From: an uncultured Collinsella sp.
GTDB lineage: Bacteria > Actinomycetota > Coriobacteriia > Coriobacteriales > Coriobacteriaceae
Reading direction: 5' to 3'
Assembly (NCBI GenBank): GCA_959600835.1
Contig: CAUGNQ010000039.1
Location: 1-19,650 of the forward strand
Length of the DNA stretch: 19,650 bases
Shown: in pieces, positions 1 through 7,456 of the stretch
Layout: each line of letters opens with the position of its first letter
Numbering within the stretch: the stretch's first letter is position 1
The notes under the pieces: generated by a model
What the model saw: only the letters and a program-made list of their open reading frames with translations
Database searches by the model: none
Told to the model about the DNA's origin: nothing
Position numbers and translations under genes: made by a program

Positions 1-834
1 GCGGCGGGCGCGCGCGGGATTCTCTAGCAGCATCGGCGACAGGTTGGCCAAGTCGTGGCTACACGTACCTTCGCGCAGCATCACATACATGCCGCGGGAC
101 AGTTTATCGAGCGCCTCCTCGGGAATCGTCGACTCGTGGTCGGCGATAATACCCGCCGCGGCATAGGCATTGAGGTCCTTGCCGGCAACGAGCGGCGCAT
201 GACCGTCGACTTGCTTGGACGGCGTCTGGTTAGCGGCATCGATGCGAGCACAGGTCTCGGGATCGGCCATAAAAACGCCCGGAAGGTTCATCATTTCGCC
301 CAGGCCAAAGACATCGCCCGGATGCTCGGCAAAAAACGCCTGCATATCGGCAGCCGAAATAACGGCACCGGCCTGCTCGTCGGGCAGCGCGGGCACGCAC
401 GAAGGCATCATGTACTTGATGGAGATGGGTGCGCGGCGGCCGTCCTCGATCATAAAGCGCAAGCCGTCGAGACCGGCAACATTGGCAATCTCGTGGCTGT
501 CGGCAATGGCGGTGGTAGTACCGCGCGTCGCGGCCATGCGAGCATACTCGGCGGGACGGATGTTCGAGGACTCGATATGCAAATGCCCGTCAATAAAACC
601 GGGAGCGAGATAGCGACCCTGGCAGTCGATGACCTCAGTTGCCTCGTAGGTGCCAGCAGCATCGTCGCGACCATCGTAGAGCACGCCGACGATCACACCG
701 TCCTTGACGGCAACGCTACCGGGCGCCACACGCTGGCCATACACGTCGACGATCTGCGCATTGGTAAACAGCGTGTCGACGGGCACGCGCCCCTCGGCAG
801 CATCGATCACAGACCTCATGACCTCAACGGACAT
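1..834 (-). CDS. ade: Adenine deaminase, 5' part (3' end off the window)
   Basis: Adenine deaminase hydrolyses adenine to hypoxanthine and ammonia in cytosolic purine salvage. The first 278 codons are present on the minus strand without a stop, so the C-terminal half lies beyond base 1. It was read directly from the reverse complement. Seen: an amidohydrolase entry motif with the metal-binding His-x-His in PGFIDGHLHIESS (about residues 78-90), then a GTTTAIADSHEIANVAG-like segment and a GHAPLVAGKDLNAYAAAGI segment, all characteristic of the bacterial Ade family (COG1001 type) rather than of the Add/AMP deaminase fold. The ATG at 834 follows AAAGGAG at a normal distance. An ATG 4 bases upstream meets a stop after four codons and is rejected. 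The leader carries a terminator (855-890) and a candidate promoter (903-931), so expression may be attenuated. Family assignment is confident; the protein is incomplete only because of the window edge. Confidence 0.92.
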   Translation of the reverse strand, partial: MSVEVMRSVIDAAEGRVPVDTLFTNAQIVDVYGQRVAPGSVAVKDGVIVGVLYDGRDDAAGTYEATEVIDCQGRYLAPGFIDGHLHIESSNIRPAEYARMAATRGTTTAIADSHEIANVAGLDGLRFMIEDGRRAPISIKYMMPSCVPALPDEQAGAVISAADMQAFFAEHPGDVFGLGEMMNLPGVFMADPETCARIDAANQTPSKQVDGHAPLVAGKDLNAYAAAGIIADHESTIPEEALDKLSRGMYVMLREGTCSHDLANLSPMLLENPARARR

Positions 835-854
835 ACATACTCCTTTAACCGTAG

Positions 855-890
855 AAAAAAGCTGCGGAGCGGACAGACCTTCACCGCAGC
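855..890 (-). terminator. Intrinsic terminator inside the ade leader (candidate attenuator)
   Basis: On the minus strand GCTGCGG (884-890) pairs perfectly with CCGCAGC (861-867) across a 16-nt loop and is followed at once by six T (855-860). The T-run ends only about 8 nt before the ade ribosome binding site. A terminator between promoter and RBS of the gene it precedes suggests attenuation, but I could not find a clear antiterminator or a known aptamer. It could also be a second barrier to readthrough from tyrS. Confidence 0.7.
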
Positions 891-902
891 AAGCCAATAG
901 CC

Positions 903-931
903 ATTGTATGCCAAAAAGAAAGTCCCGCTAA
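903..931 (-). promoter_or_regulatory. Candidate promoter for ade
   Basis: Minus strand: -35-like TTAGCG (926-931), 17-nt spacer, -10-like TACAAT (903-908). The -10 matches five of six consensus bases; the -35 is poor. Transcription would start roughly at 895-897, directly ahead of the terminator hairpin at 855-890. Prediction by eye only. Confidence 0.4.
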
Positions 932-993
932 CACCCCTTCCGCTTAACGGCACCGCCAAATGATCCCTCCGTCCCCAAGGGATCGTCGCAACC

Positions 994-1029
994 AAAAAGG
1001 CCGCAGTCGGGATTCCCGGCTGCGGCCTT
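994..1029 (-). terminator. Rho-independent terminator of tyrS
   Basis: Minus strand: AAGGCCGCAG (1020-1029 in reverse) pairs with CTGCGGCCTT (997-1006 in reverse), and the stem continues inward through a T-G wobble and a CGGG/CCCG segment to a 3-nt loop, giving about 15 bp. The stem is followed by a T-run (994-998). It lies 27 nt past the tyrS stop. The other strand lacks a T-run, so the orientation is clear. Confidence 0.9.
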
Positions 1030-1056
1030 ATTGCACTTGTGAGGTCAACTCGCTCG

Positions 1057-2268
1057 TTAGACCAACTTAAAGCCCTTGCGCTTGCCCACGGAGAGGGTGT
1101 CGCCCAGCTTGAGGGCGCTCGGATCGATGTTGTAGCTCTTGGGAGCCACAGCCTTGCCGTTGATCTTGACGCCGCCGCCGTCGATGTCGCGGCGGGCCTG
1201 ACCGGCGCTGGCCGAAAGGCCCAGGTCCTTGAGCAGGCCAGCGAGGTAAATCTGGCCCTCGTCGTTGACGGTCAGCTCAACGTGCTTCTCGGGGAAGTCG
1301 GCAAGCTGGCCCTCCTTGAACACACGGTCGAACTCGGCCTGAGCCTCGTCGCCGGCGCCAGCACCGTGGTAGGTGTCGCACAGGTCGCGGCCTAGAGCGC
1401 GCTTGAGCTCGTAGGGGTCGGCGGAGCCATCGGCCAGGGCGGCATCGATCTTGTCGACCTCGGCCGGGGTGAGCGAACTGGCCAGACGATAGTACTTGCC
1501 AATCATCTCGTCGGGGATGGACATGGTCTTGCCGAACATATCCTTGGGAGCATCGGTCAGGCCGATGTAGTTGCCATAGGACTTGGACATCTTACGGACG
1601 CCGTCGGTGCCCTCGAGCAGCGGCATGGTGAGCGCGATCTGCGGTTCCATGCCCATCTTCTCCATGAGCTCGCGGCCGGCGAGCAGGTTAAAGAGCTGGT
1701 CGGTGCCGCCCATCTCGACGTCGGCCTTGATCTGCACGGAGTCGAAGGCCTGCATCACAGGGTACAGGAACTCGTGCAGGGCAATCGGCGTCTGGGACTG
1801 GTAGCGCTTGGTAAAGTCGTCGCGCTCGAGGATGCGGGCGACGGTGAACTTGGAGCACACCTGCAGCAGGCCGGCCAGGTCCATCGAAAGGATCCAGTCG
1901 CCGTTGTGCACGATGGTGGTCTTCTCGGGGTCCAGGATCTTCATGGCCTGGCTCACGTAGGTCTCGGCGTTGGCCTCGATCTGCTCCTGCGAAAGCTGCG
2001 GGCGGGTGGAGTTCTTGCCCGAGGGGTCGCCGATCAGCGCAGTGCCGTTGCCGATGATAAGGGTGACGTTGTGGCCCAGGTCCTGGAACTGACGCATCTT
2101 GCGCAGGGGCACGGCATGGCCCAGGTGCAGGTCGGGGCTGGTGGGATCGACGCCGAGCTTGATGTTGAGGGGCTCGCCCTTCTCAAGCTTCTTGCGAAGG
2201 TCGGCCTCGGGGACGATCTGCGCTGCACCCGAGGTGATGATACGCATTTGCTCGTCAACAGACAGCAT
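1057..2268 (-). CDS. tyrS: Tyrosyl-tRNA synthetase
   Basis: This cytosolic class I aminoacyl-tRNA synthetase charges tRNA-Tyr with tyrosine. It is 403 residues long. Seen: the KLGVDPTSPDLHLGH segment with the class I HIGH-type signature as HLGH at residues 48-51, ATP-binding loop KMSKS at 226-230, and a C-terminal S4-like RNA-binding domain from about residue 340. The N-terminal wording (GVDPTSPDLHLGH) resembles the TyrRS2/TyrZ subfamily more than the classical form with FDPTADSLHIGH; this subclass call is inference. The ATG at 2268 follows AAAGGAGGA at good spacing. It lies 97 nt downstream of the U32 gene on the same strand and ends before a strong terminator. I see no T-box in that gap, which is too short for one; only a modest hairpin (2290-2316) lies there. 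Confidence 0.96.
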   Translation of the reverse strand: MLSVDEQMRIITSGAAQIVPEADLRKKLEKGEPLNIKLGVDPTSPDLHLGHAVPLRKMRQFQDLGHNVTLIIGNGTALIGDPSGKNSTRPQLSQEQIEANAETYVSQAMKILDPEKTTIVHNGDWILSMDLAGLLQVCSKFTVARILERDDFTKRYQSQTPIALHEFLYPVMQAFDSVQIKADVEMGGTDQLFNLLAGRELMEKMGMEPQIALTMPLLEGTDGVRKMSKSYGNYIGLTDAPKDMFGKTMSIPDEMIGKYYRLASSLTPAEVDKIDAALADGSADPYELKRALGRDLCDTYHGAGAGDEAQAEFDRVFKEGQLADFPEKHVELTVNDEGQIYLAGLLKDLGLSASAGQARRDIDGGGVKINGKAVAPKSYNIDPSALKLGDTLSVGKRKGFKLV

Positions 2269-2289
2269 TGGGTATCCTCCTTTTGCTAT

Positions 2290-2316
2290 AGCACCCTCAC
2301 CGGATACGGCGGTGCT
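2290..2316 (-). promoter_or_regulatory. Small hairpin just upstream of the tyrS RBS
   Basis: AGCACC (2311-2316 reversed) and GGTGCT (2290-2295 reversed) form a 6-bp stem with a possible 3-bp inner CCG/CGG stem. It lies about 10 nt before the tyrS ribosome binding site on the minus strand. No T-run follows, so it is not a terminator. It may be chance or a minor leader structure. Confidence 0.25.
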
Positions 2317-2365
2317 GGAAGTTCATAAACCCACTAATAATAACCAAAACAGCGCGACGCGGCAC

Positions 2366-4342
2366 CTACGACAGGAAAATCCTCGTCCTGCCGCACGCGT
2401 CGATAACGACCGGCAAACGCGTGCCGTCACGTTCGACCAAAAAGCGCGCCTGCTGACGGCGCGAGCAGTCACGGCAACGGACCTGCCCCGTTGCATCCGT
2501 GGCGCAGGCGCCCTCGGCAGTCAGCAAGCAGTGCTCGCACACCATGAGCTCGGGACGGTCGGCATCGACAGGCCCCAAGACACCGGGGCAAGCGGCAAGT
2601 TCGGCAACACGCTCCGCATCATTGCCGAGCAACTCGGCCGACAAGCACACCCGCCCCGCACCGAGTCCGCGCAGCCAGGTAAGCGTGGCCCGATTGGCAC
2701 AGAACACCGGCGCCGCCACGTCAAACGTTGTGCCCAGCTCGCGGGCCATCGCCACTTGTCCCAGATTGCGGCAGACGACGCGCCCGGCACGCTGCATAAG
2801 CGCCCGAGTCCGCTCGGCGTCGCCCGCGCGGCACACTTCGTCGAGCACCACCGTTGTATCGGACAGATCTCGCTCATCGCGCGGACCCACATCCATCAGC
2901 TCCCAGGCAAAGACCATACGAGCAAAATCCTCGCGCTTTGCCGGCCCCGCCGACCCCACCAACTCCGTCGACGCACCGCCATCCACCGCAGCGCCCTCAA
3001 AGGGCAGCACCTCAACGGCACGCGCAACGGGCGCAATCGCATCCGCCTCGGCCCGCATGCGCTCCAACACCGCCGCCGTCTGATCCAACACGCCGGCGCT
3101 GCGAATCAGATAGACCTCGCAGCCCGCGTCCACCTTACGTTTGCAATGCACGACGATGCGCTCCCCCGCAGCGGCATCCACGGGGCAAGGCACCTGTGGC
3201 CAGCGCTTGGGCACATCGGGACGCGCGTCGGCACCCGGGTAAAATCGGATTTCGAGCGTATCGCCCGCCGCCACGGCGGCATCAAGCTCAACCGTCACCT
3301 CTTCGTGACCCACCGCCACCAAGTGGCCCACGCGCACGCCCTGGTTGATCGCGCGCTCAAAGCTCATGAGCTCGGCACCCGAACGACCCCGCAGGTAAGC
3401 ATCGGTAAACCCACGGTTAAACGACCTTCCCAGCTCGCGTTCAAGCTCTTCCACGGCACCGGAGTCCCACGCGCCGTCGCACAGCATATCGAGTGCCCGA
3501 CGCCACACCCTCACCACGTTGAATACGTAATCGGGATTCTTCATGCGCCCCTCGATCTTGAGCGATGCCACGCCGGCGGCAACAAGCTCGGGCAGGTGCG
3601 CGATACCCAGATAGTCACGCGGACAAAGCAGGCGGTCTCCCTCGACGGCAACAACACTCTGCCCCGCCTCGTCCACTAGGTCGTACGCCAGACGGCACGG
3701 CTGCGTGCAGTCGCCGCGCATCGCCGAGCGCCCACGCCGCAAGGCCGAGAACTCGCACGCCCCCGAATAGCCGATGCAAATCGCACCGTGGCAGAATACC
3801 TCGATGGGCACGCCCGTGGCACATAGCGCCGCAATCTCGTCGACCGTCAGCTCGCGTGCCGTCGTCACGCGCTCGACCCCCAGCTCATCGGCGGCAAGCC
3901 GCACGGCACCCTCGCTATGAGCGCCCGCCTGCGTGGACAGGTGAATCTCGACCCCGGGAATCGCCGCGCGCAGCGCGCAGGCCAACCCGGCATCGGCGAC
4001 AATCAGAGCACCGGCGCCCAGCTCCAGTGCATGAGCTCCCAACGCCACCGCGTCGGACAACTCATCGTCAAACACGAACACGTTGAGCGTCACGTACACA
4101 CGCACGCCATGGGCATGCGCCACGGCGCAGCCGCGCGCAAACTCGTCATCCGTAAAGCCATGGGCGCCCACACGGGCGTTAAAGCCGCCCAACCCCGCAT
4201 AGATGGCATCGGCGCCCGCGGCGATGGCCGCAAGCATCTGGTCGAGTCCGCCCGCCGGCGCCAGCAACTCGGGCAGCGCCGCACCGGCAGCATCCAATCC
4301 AGTCTCGTATTGTCCGCTCGGCCCCATCGCCCGAATCGCCAT
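2366..4342 (-). CDS. U32 family protein (RlhA/TrhP-like RNA hydroxylation), long form
   Basis: The U32 'peptidase' family is now known to include RNA-hydroxylating proteins: RlhA acts on 23S rRNA and TrhP on the tRNA wobble uridine. Seen in the 658-residue product: an N-terminal barrel-like region with ELLAPAGGLDQMLAAIAAGADAIYAG (about 25-50), the U32 signature at 181-199 (E-x-F-x2-G-A-I-C...G-x-C-x-F-S), and cysteines C189, C196, C212 and C216 spaced as in family members proposed to hold an Fe-S cluster. KIEGRMKNPDYV follows (about 262-273). A cysteine-rich C-terminal tail (about 605-658) has CxxC pairs. The length fits the long RlhA-like class, while TrhP is near 450 residues; the exact substrate is not decidable here. 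I chose the ATG at 4342 because AAGGAG lies 7 nt upstream (4350-4355). An ATG at 4369 would add nine residues without a ribosome binding site. Confidence 0.88.
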   Translation of the reverse strand: MAIRAMGPSGQYETGLDAAGAALPELLAPAGGLDQMLAAIAAGADAIYAGLGGFNARVGAHGFTDDEFARGCAVAHAHGVRVYVTLNVFVFDDELSDAVALGAHALELGAGALIVADAGLACALRAAIPGVEIHLSTQAGAHSEGAVRLAADELGVERVTTARELTVDEIAALCATGVPIEVFCHGAICIGYSGACEFSALRRGRSAMRGDCTQPCRLAYDLVDEAGQSVVAVEGDRLLCPRDYLGIAHLPELVAAGVASLKIEGRMKNPDYVFNVVRVWRRALDMLCDGAWDSGAVEELERELGRSFNRGFTDAYLRGRSGAELMSFERAINQGVRVGHLVAVGHEEVTVELDAAVAAGDTLEIRFYPGADARPDVPKRWPQVPCPVDAAAGERIVVHCKRKVDAGCEVYLIRSAGVLDQTAAVLERMRAEADAIAPVARAVEVLPFEGAAVDGGASTELVGSAGPAKREDFARMVFAWELMDVGPRDERDLSDTTVVLDEVCRAGDAERTRALMQRAGRVVCRNLGQVAMARELGTTFDVAAPVFCANRATLTWLRGLGAGRVCLSAELLGNDAERVAELAACPGVLGPVDADRPELMVCEHCLLTAEGACATDATGQVRCRDCSRRQQARFLVERDGTRLPVVIDACGRTRIFLS

Positions 4343-4504
4343 CGGCAAACTCCTTACCAAGGTATGCATTCACTCTGAAAAATGCCGTCTTCCAGCATAC
4401 ACGAGGCCTCGCGCGCCCCGTTTGGTTTATCGTGTAATAACTTATGTCCATCCTGCCCCGACGGCACATCCACCGTCCGGCACGACATACCTGGAGGTCA
4501 ATAT
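4343..4504. other. Divergent intergenic region between the U32 gene and the PBP gene
   Basis: These 162 bases must hold promoters for two divergent genes. I see both ribosome binding sites (AAGGAG for U32, GGAGG for the PBP) and a perfect 10-nt palindrome CGAGGCCTCG at 4402-4411. No -35/-10 pair is convincing on either strand. Confidence 0.4.
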
Positions 4505-6703
4505 ATGGGTCCTCGCCAACGACAGGGACGCAGCCGTTCAAAGACGCATGCTCTGCCCATAATCCTGCTCTCGTTTTTGGGCTTTCTGCTGATTGCGGGC
4601 GTGGCATTTGGCATCGGCATGGTCGGCAACGTCAACCGCTGGCTGTCCGATCTGCCCGACTACACCGACGCCAACGCGTATCTGGTGAGCGAGCCCACCG
4701 AGATCGTCGACTGCAACGGCAACAAGATCGCGAGCTTCTACACGCAAAACCGCAAGTCTATCACCAAGGACGAGGTCTCCCCCTACGTGCTGCAGGGCAC
4801 CGTTGACGTCGAGGACGAGCGCTTCTACGAGCACGGCGGTATCGACCTGTGGGGTATCGCGCGTGCTGCGGTGGCAACCCTCGGCGGCGGGCACGAAGGC
4901 GCCTCGACGATCACCCAGCAGCTTGTGCGCAACACCATCCTGCAGGAGGAGCAATTCGACTCGACCATTGAGCGTAAGGTGCGCGAGGCCTACATCGCCA
5001 TCAAGATGGAGGACATGTACTCCAAAGACGAGATCCTCATGATGTACCTCAACACCATCTATTACGGCCACGGCGCCTACGGCATCGAGGCCGCAGCCGA
5101 GACCTATCTGTCCAAGAGCGCCGCCGACCTCACCCTGAGCGAGGCCGCGCTACTCATCGGCCTTCCCAACTCGCCTTCGCAGTACGACCCCACGGTCAAT
5201 CCCGATCTGGCACTGTCTCGCCGCAACAAGGTTCTCGACAACATGCTGCGCCTGGGCCACATCACCCAGGAGGAGCACGATGCCGCACAGGCCGAGCCCA
5301 TCACCCTCAATGTGACCGAAATCTCGGGCAGCGGCGTCAACGTATACTCGCAGCCCTACTTTGTCTCCTACGTCAAGCAGCTGCTGGAGCAGGAGTTCTC
5401 GACCGACGTGCTCTTTAAGGGCGGCCTGACCGTCAAGACCACCATCGACCCCACGATGCAGCAGGTGGCAGAGAATGCCGTCCGCGAGCAGCTCGACACG
5501 CTCTCGCTTGACGGCCTGGACATGGGCATGGTCGTCGTCGACCCCAAGACCGGCTACATCAAGTGCATGGTGGGCGGCTACGACTACAACGCCGACGAGA
5601 ACCACGTAAACCATGCCACGGCCAAGCGTCCCGTCGGCTCCACCTTTAAGGCCTTTACGCTGGCAACTGCCATCCAAAACGGCATGAACCCCAACGTCAC
5701 CCTCAACTGCAACTCGCCGCTCAAGGCCAAGGGCACCACGACCGAGGTCCAAAATTACGCCAACCAGAGCTACGGCAGCATCACGCTTAAGCAGGCGACG
5801 GCATACTCCTCCAACACCGGCTACATCCAGGTGGCGGAAGCCGTCGGCAACAGCAAGATCATCTCGCTCGTCAAAAAGCTCGGCATCGACCCCGCCAAGG
5901 ACAACATCGAGGACGTTCCCGTCATGACGCTCGGCACCGGCTCGATCTCGCCACTCGAGATGGCCGCCGCCTACGCGACGTTTGCCAACGGCGGCTACTA
6001 TCGCCAGCCGATCGCCATCACCGAGATTGATTCTCGTACCGGTTCGGTGCTGTACCAGCACACCGACAATCCCTCACAGGTGCTTACCGAGGGCGAGGCC
6101 GCCGCGGTCACCGATGTTCTGTCCGGCGTCATGAAGGGCAGCGGTACGGGTGCTGCCGGCGCCCTGAGTGTCAACCAGCCCTATGCCGGCAAGACGGGCA
6201 CCACCGACAACACCACCAACCTGTGGTTCTGCGGCTATACCCCGCAGCTGGCGTGCGCCCTGTGGACCGGCTATTCCGCGGGCGAGATCCCCATCCAAAA
6301 GTACGGCACGGACCTGCTGGGCGACAGCACCAACCTGCCTGTCTTTAAGCGGTTTATGAACACCGTTCTGACCGGTACCGAGCGCGAGGAGTTTGCGACC
6401 GGAACGGCGCCCACCTACAAGAACAACAGCGTCTGGAAGTTCTACGGCACCAATAACACCAAGAAGTCGGAGAACGACGACAAGGACAAGGACGAAGAGG
6501 AAGAGGAAACCACCACAACGACTACCACGACGACCACGACCACCGAGACCACGGGCGGCGACACCACCGGCGGCACCGGTACGACCGGTGGCTCGACGGG
6601 CGGCTCCACTGGTGGTTCGACCGGCGGCGATGGCGGCACGCCTACGCCTACGCCCACTCCCACTCCCGACCCCTCGCCCACGCCTGACGATACGGTCGGC
6701 TAA
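4505..6703 (+). CDS. Class A penicillin-binding protein (glycosyltransferase-transpeptidase)
   Basis: This bifunctional enzyme polymerises lipid II into glycan strands and cross-links stem peptides outside the membrane. The 732-residue product has a short basic N-terminus and one membrane anchor (about 16-41). The GT51 domain has catalytic E103 in EDERFYEHGGID, GASTITQQLVRN, RKVREAYIAIKME and MMYLNTIYYGHGAYGIEAAAETY. The transpeptidase domain has the nucleophile S379 in RPVGSTFK, S435-S-N437 and K563-T-G. A low-complexity tail (653-732) has an acidic/lysine block, 12 threonines, Gly-Gly-Ser/Thr repeats and Pro-Thr repeats. The ATG at 4505 follows GGAGG at 7 nt. An upstream in-frame ATG at 4382 would add 41 residues with no ribosome binding site and displace the anchor, so it is rejected. 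The gene stands alone and is followed by its own terminator. All catalytic motifs are intact. PBP1a/PonA-like naming is possible but not certain. Confidence 0.95.
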   Translation: MGPRQRQGRSRSKTHALPIILLSFLGFLLIAGVAFGIGMVGNVNRWLSDLPDYTDANAYLVSEPTEIVDCNGNKIASFYTQNRKSITKDEVSPYVLQGTVDVEDERFYEHGGIDLWGIARAAVATLGGGHEGASTITQQLVRNTILQEEQFDSTIERKVREAYIAIKMEDMYSKDEILMMYLNTIYYGHGAYGIEAAAETYLSKSAADLTLSEAALLIGLPNSPSQYDPTVNPDLALSRRNKVLDNMLRLGHITQEEHDAAQAEPITLNVTEISGSGVNVYSQPYFVSYVKQLLEQEFSTDVLFKGGLTVKTTIDPTMQQVAENAVREQLDTLSLDGLDMGMVVVDPKTGYIKCMVGGYDYNADENHVNHATAKRPVGSTFKAFTLATAIQNGMNPNVTLNCNSPLKAKGTTTEVQNYANQSYGSITLKQATAYSSNTGYIQVAEAVGNSKIISLVKKLGIDPAKDNIEDVPVMTLGTGSISPLEMAAAYATFANGGYYRQPIAITEIDSRTGSVLYQHTDNPSQVLTEGEAAAVTDVLSGVMKGSGTGAAGALSVNQPYAGKTGTTDNTTNLWFCGYTPQLACALWTGYSAGEIPIQKYGTDLLGDSTNLPVFKRFMNTVLTGTEREEFATGTAPTYKNNSVWKFYGTNNTKKSENDDKDKDEEEEETTTTTTTTTTTTETTGGDTTGGTGTTGGSTGGSTGGSTGGDGGTPTPTPTPTPDPSPTPDDTVG
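6461..6700 (+). repeat. Low-complexity repeats encoding the PBP tail
   Basis: Codons 653-732 of the PBP gene are built from simple repeats: Asp/Glu/Lys codons, an ACN threonine run (6509-6544), GGC-GGN-TCN-ACN units giving GGST repeats (about 6554-6639), and CCN-ACN units giving Pro-Thr repeats (about 6641-6685). Such DNA is prone to slippage and length change between strains. Confidence 0.85.
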
Positions 6704-6725
6704 GAAGTACGCGACTAAAGCCAAC

Positions 6726-6764
6726 AAGGCCCCGAGCAGCTTATTGAACTGCTCGGAGCCTTTT
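6726..6764 (+). terminator. Rho-independent terminator of the PBP gene
   Basis: CCGAGCAG (6732-6739) pairs with CTGCTCGG (6749-6756) around a 9-nt loop, with an outer GGC/GCC extension across small bulges, followed by TTTT and then AGTTT. It lies about 25 nt past the PBP stop on the plus strand. Confidence 0.85.
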
Positions 6765-6801
6765 AGTTTGAAGCGACTGGGCGGTCGTTATACCAGCAAA
6801 C

Positions 6802-6837
6802 AAAAAAAGGGGATACCGACCAACGTCGACACCCCTT
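6802..6837 (-). terminator. Rho-independent terminator of argR
   Basis: On the minus strand a GGGGTGTCGAC arm (6825-6835) pairs with GTCGGTATCCCC (6809-6820), with one bulged T and two G-T wobbles, around a 4-nt loop, then seven T (6802-6808). It lies about 50 nt past the argR stop and faces the PBP terminator, so the convergent genes are insulated from each other. Confidence 0.85.
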
Positions 6838-6886
6838 ACAAGCCACTATGTAAGCGCACGCAGTGCCGAGCGCACGACCCGCACGC

Positions 6887-7324
6887 CTACTTGCGAGAAT
6901 TGCTCAGCTTATTGATCAGCGCCTCGAGACGCTCGCCGTCCTCGGCCGTCTGGGCAATAACCAAAATCGTATCGTTGCCGGCAAGCGAGCCAAGCACATC
7001 GGGCAACTCTGCCGCATCAACGGCGGCGGCGATGCCGGAAGCCGTGCCAGGCTGAGCCTTGATCATAACCAGATTATCGGTACGCAGAACGCCCGTTACG
7101 AGCTCGGAAACCATGCGCTGCAGGTGCAGGTCCTCTGCCAGAACATAGATGCCCTCAGGGAGCTTACGCAGCCCCATATCGGCAATATCGCGAGAGACAG
7201 TCGCCTGCGTGCAATCAAAGCCCATAGCACGGAGCTCATCGACCAGCACACGCTGCGTGCGGACGTCCTTATTGCGCACAATATCTCTAATGGCATCCTG
7301 GCGCCCATTGCGTTTTTTAGCCAT
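6887..7324 (-). CDS. argR: Arginine repressor ArgR
   Basis: This hexameric, arginine-sensing DNA-binding protein represses arginine biosynthesis and often activates catabolism. It is 145 residues long. Seen: an N-terminal winged helix-turn-helix with the family segment TQATVSRDI (S44, R45) and a C-terminal oligomerisation/arginine-binding domain with AQPGTASGIAAAVD and LGSLAGNDTILVIA. The corepressor-contact pair that is usually GDD reads G116-N117-D118 here, so the first aspartate is replaced. The ATG at 7324 gives MAKKRNGRQDAI and follows a GGAGTGAGG stretch. An in-frame start at 7357 would add 11 residues and lacks a better RBS. No arginine pathway gene lies in the window, so it probably acts on distant operons. 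A 15-bp palindrome 33 nt upstream (7358-7372) could be an autoregulatory site. Confidence 0.93.
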   Translation of the reverse strand: MAKKRNGRQDAIRDIVRNKDVRTQRVLVDELRAMGFDCTQATVSRDIADMGLRKLPEGIYVLAEDLHLQRMVSELVTGVLRTDNLVMIKAQPGTASGIAAAVDAAELPDVLGSLAGNDTILVIAQTAEDGERLEALINKLSNSRK

Positions 7325-7357
7325 ACAAACCCTCACTCCAAAAGATGGCGGAGACAA

Positions 7358-7372
7358 TCAATCAGTGATTGA
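7358..7372. promoter_or_regulatory. Perfect palindrome upstream of argR (candidate operator)
   Basis: TCAATCA-G-TGATTGA is a perfect inverted repeat (7+1+7) ending 33 nt before the argR start. It differs from the classical ARG box (TGAAT...ATTCA), but position and symmetry suit an operator for a homo-oligomeric regulator, perhaps ArgR itself. I found no convincing promoter around it. Confidence 0.4.
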
Positions 7373-7456
7373 ATAGTTTAACGCTATTTGAAGGCTTTTG
7401 TGTATAAGAACGCATTTCGAAACAATTCTATGCAAGTTTGTTTCGTAATGAGCCGT

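Noticed and set aside
55..900. Plus-strand frame of 281 codons at the left edge
   Set aside because: It is antisense to ade, whose reverse-complement reading shows clear adenine deaminase motifs and a proper RBS.
962..984. GATCCC/GGGATC hairpin between the tyrS and ade terminators
   Set aside because: No T-run and no gene it would serve; likely chance.
835..1000. Purine riboswitch before ade
   Set aside because: The expected three-way-junction aptamer sequences are not present, and the leader from the candidate promoter is too short.
2269..2365. T-box leader before tyrS
   Set aside because: The gap to the upstream gene is only 97 nt and shows no T-box sequence or tyrosine specifier structure.
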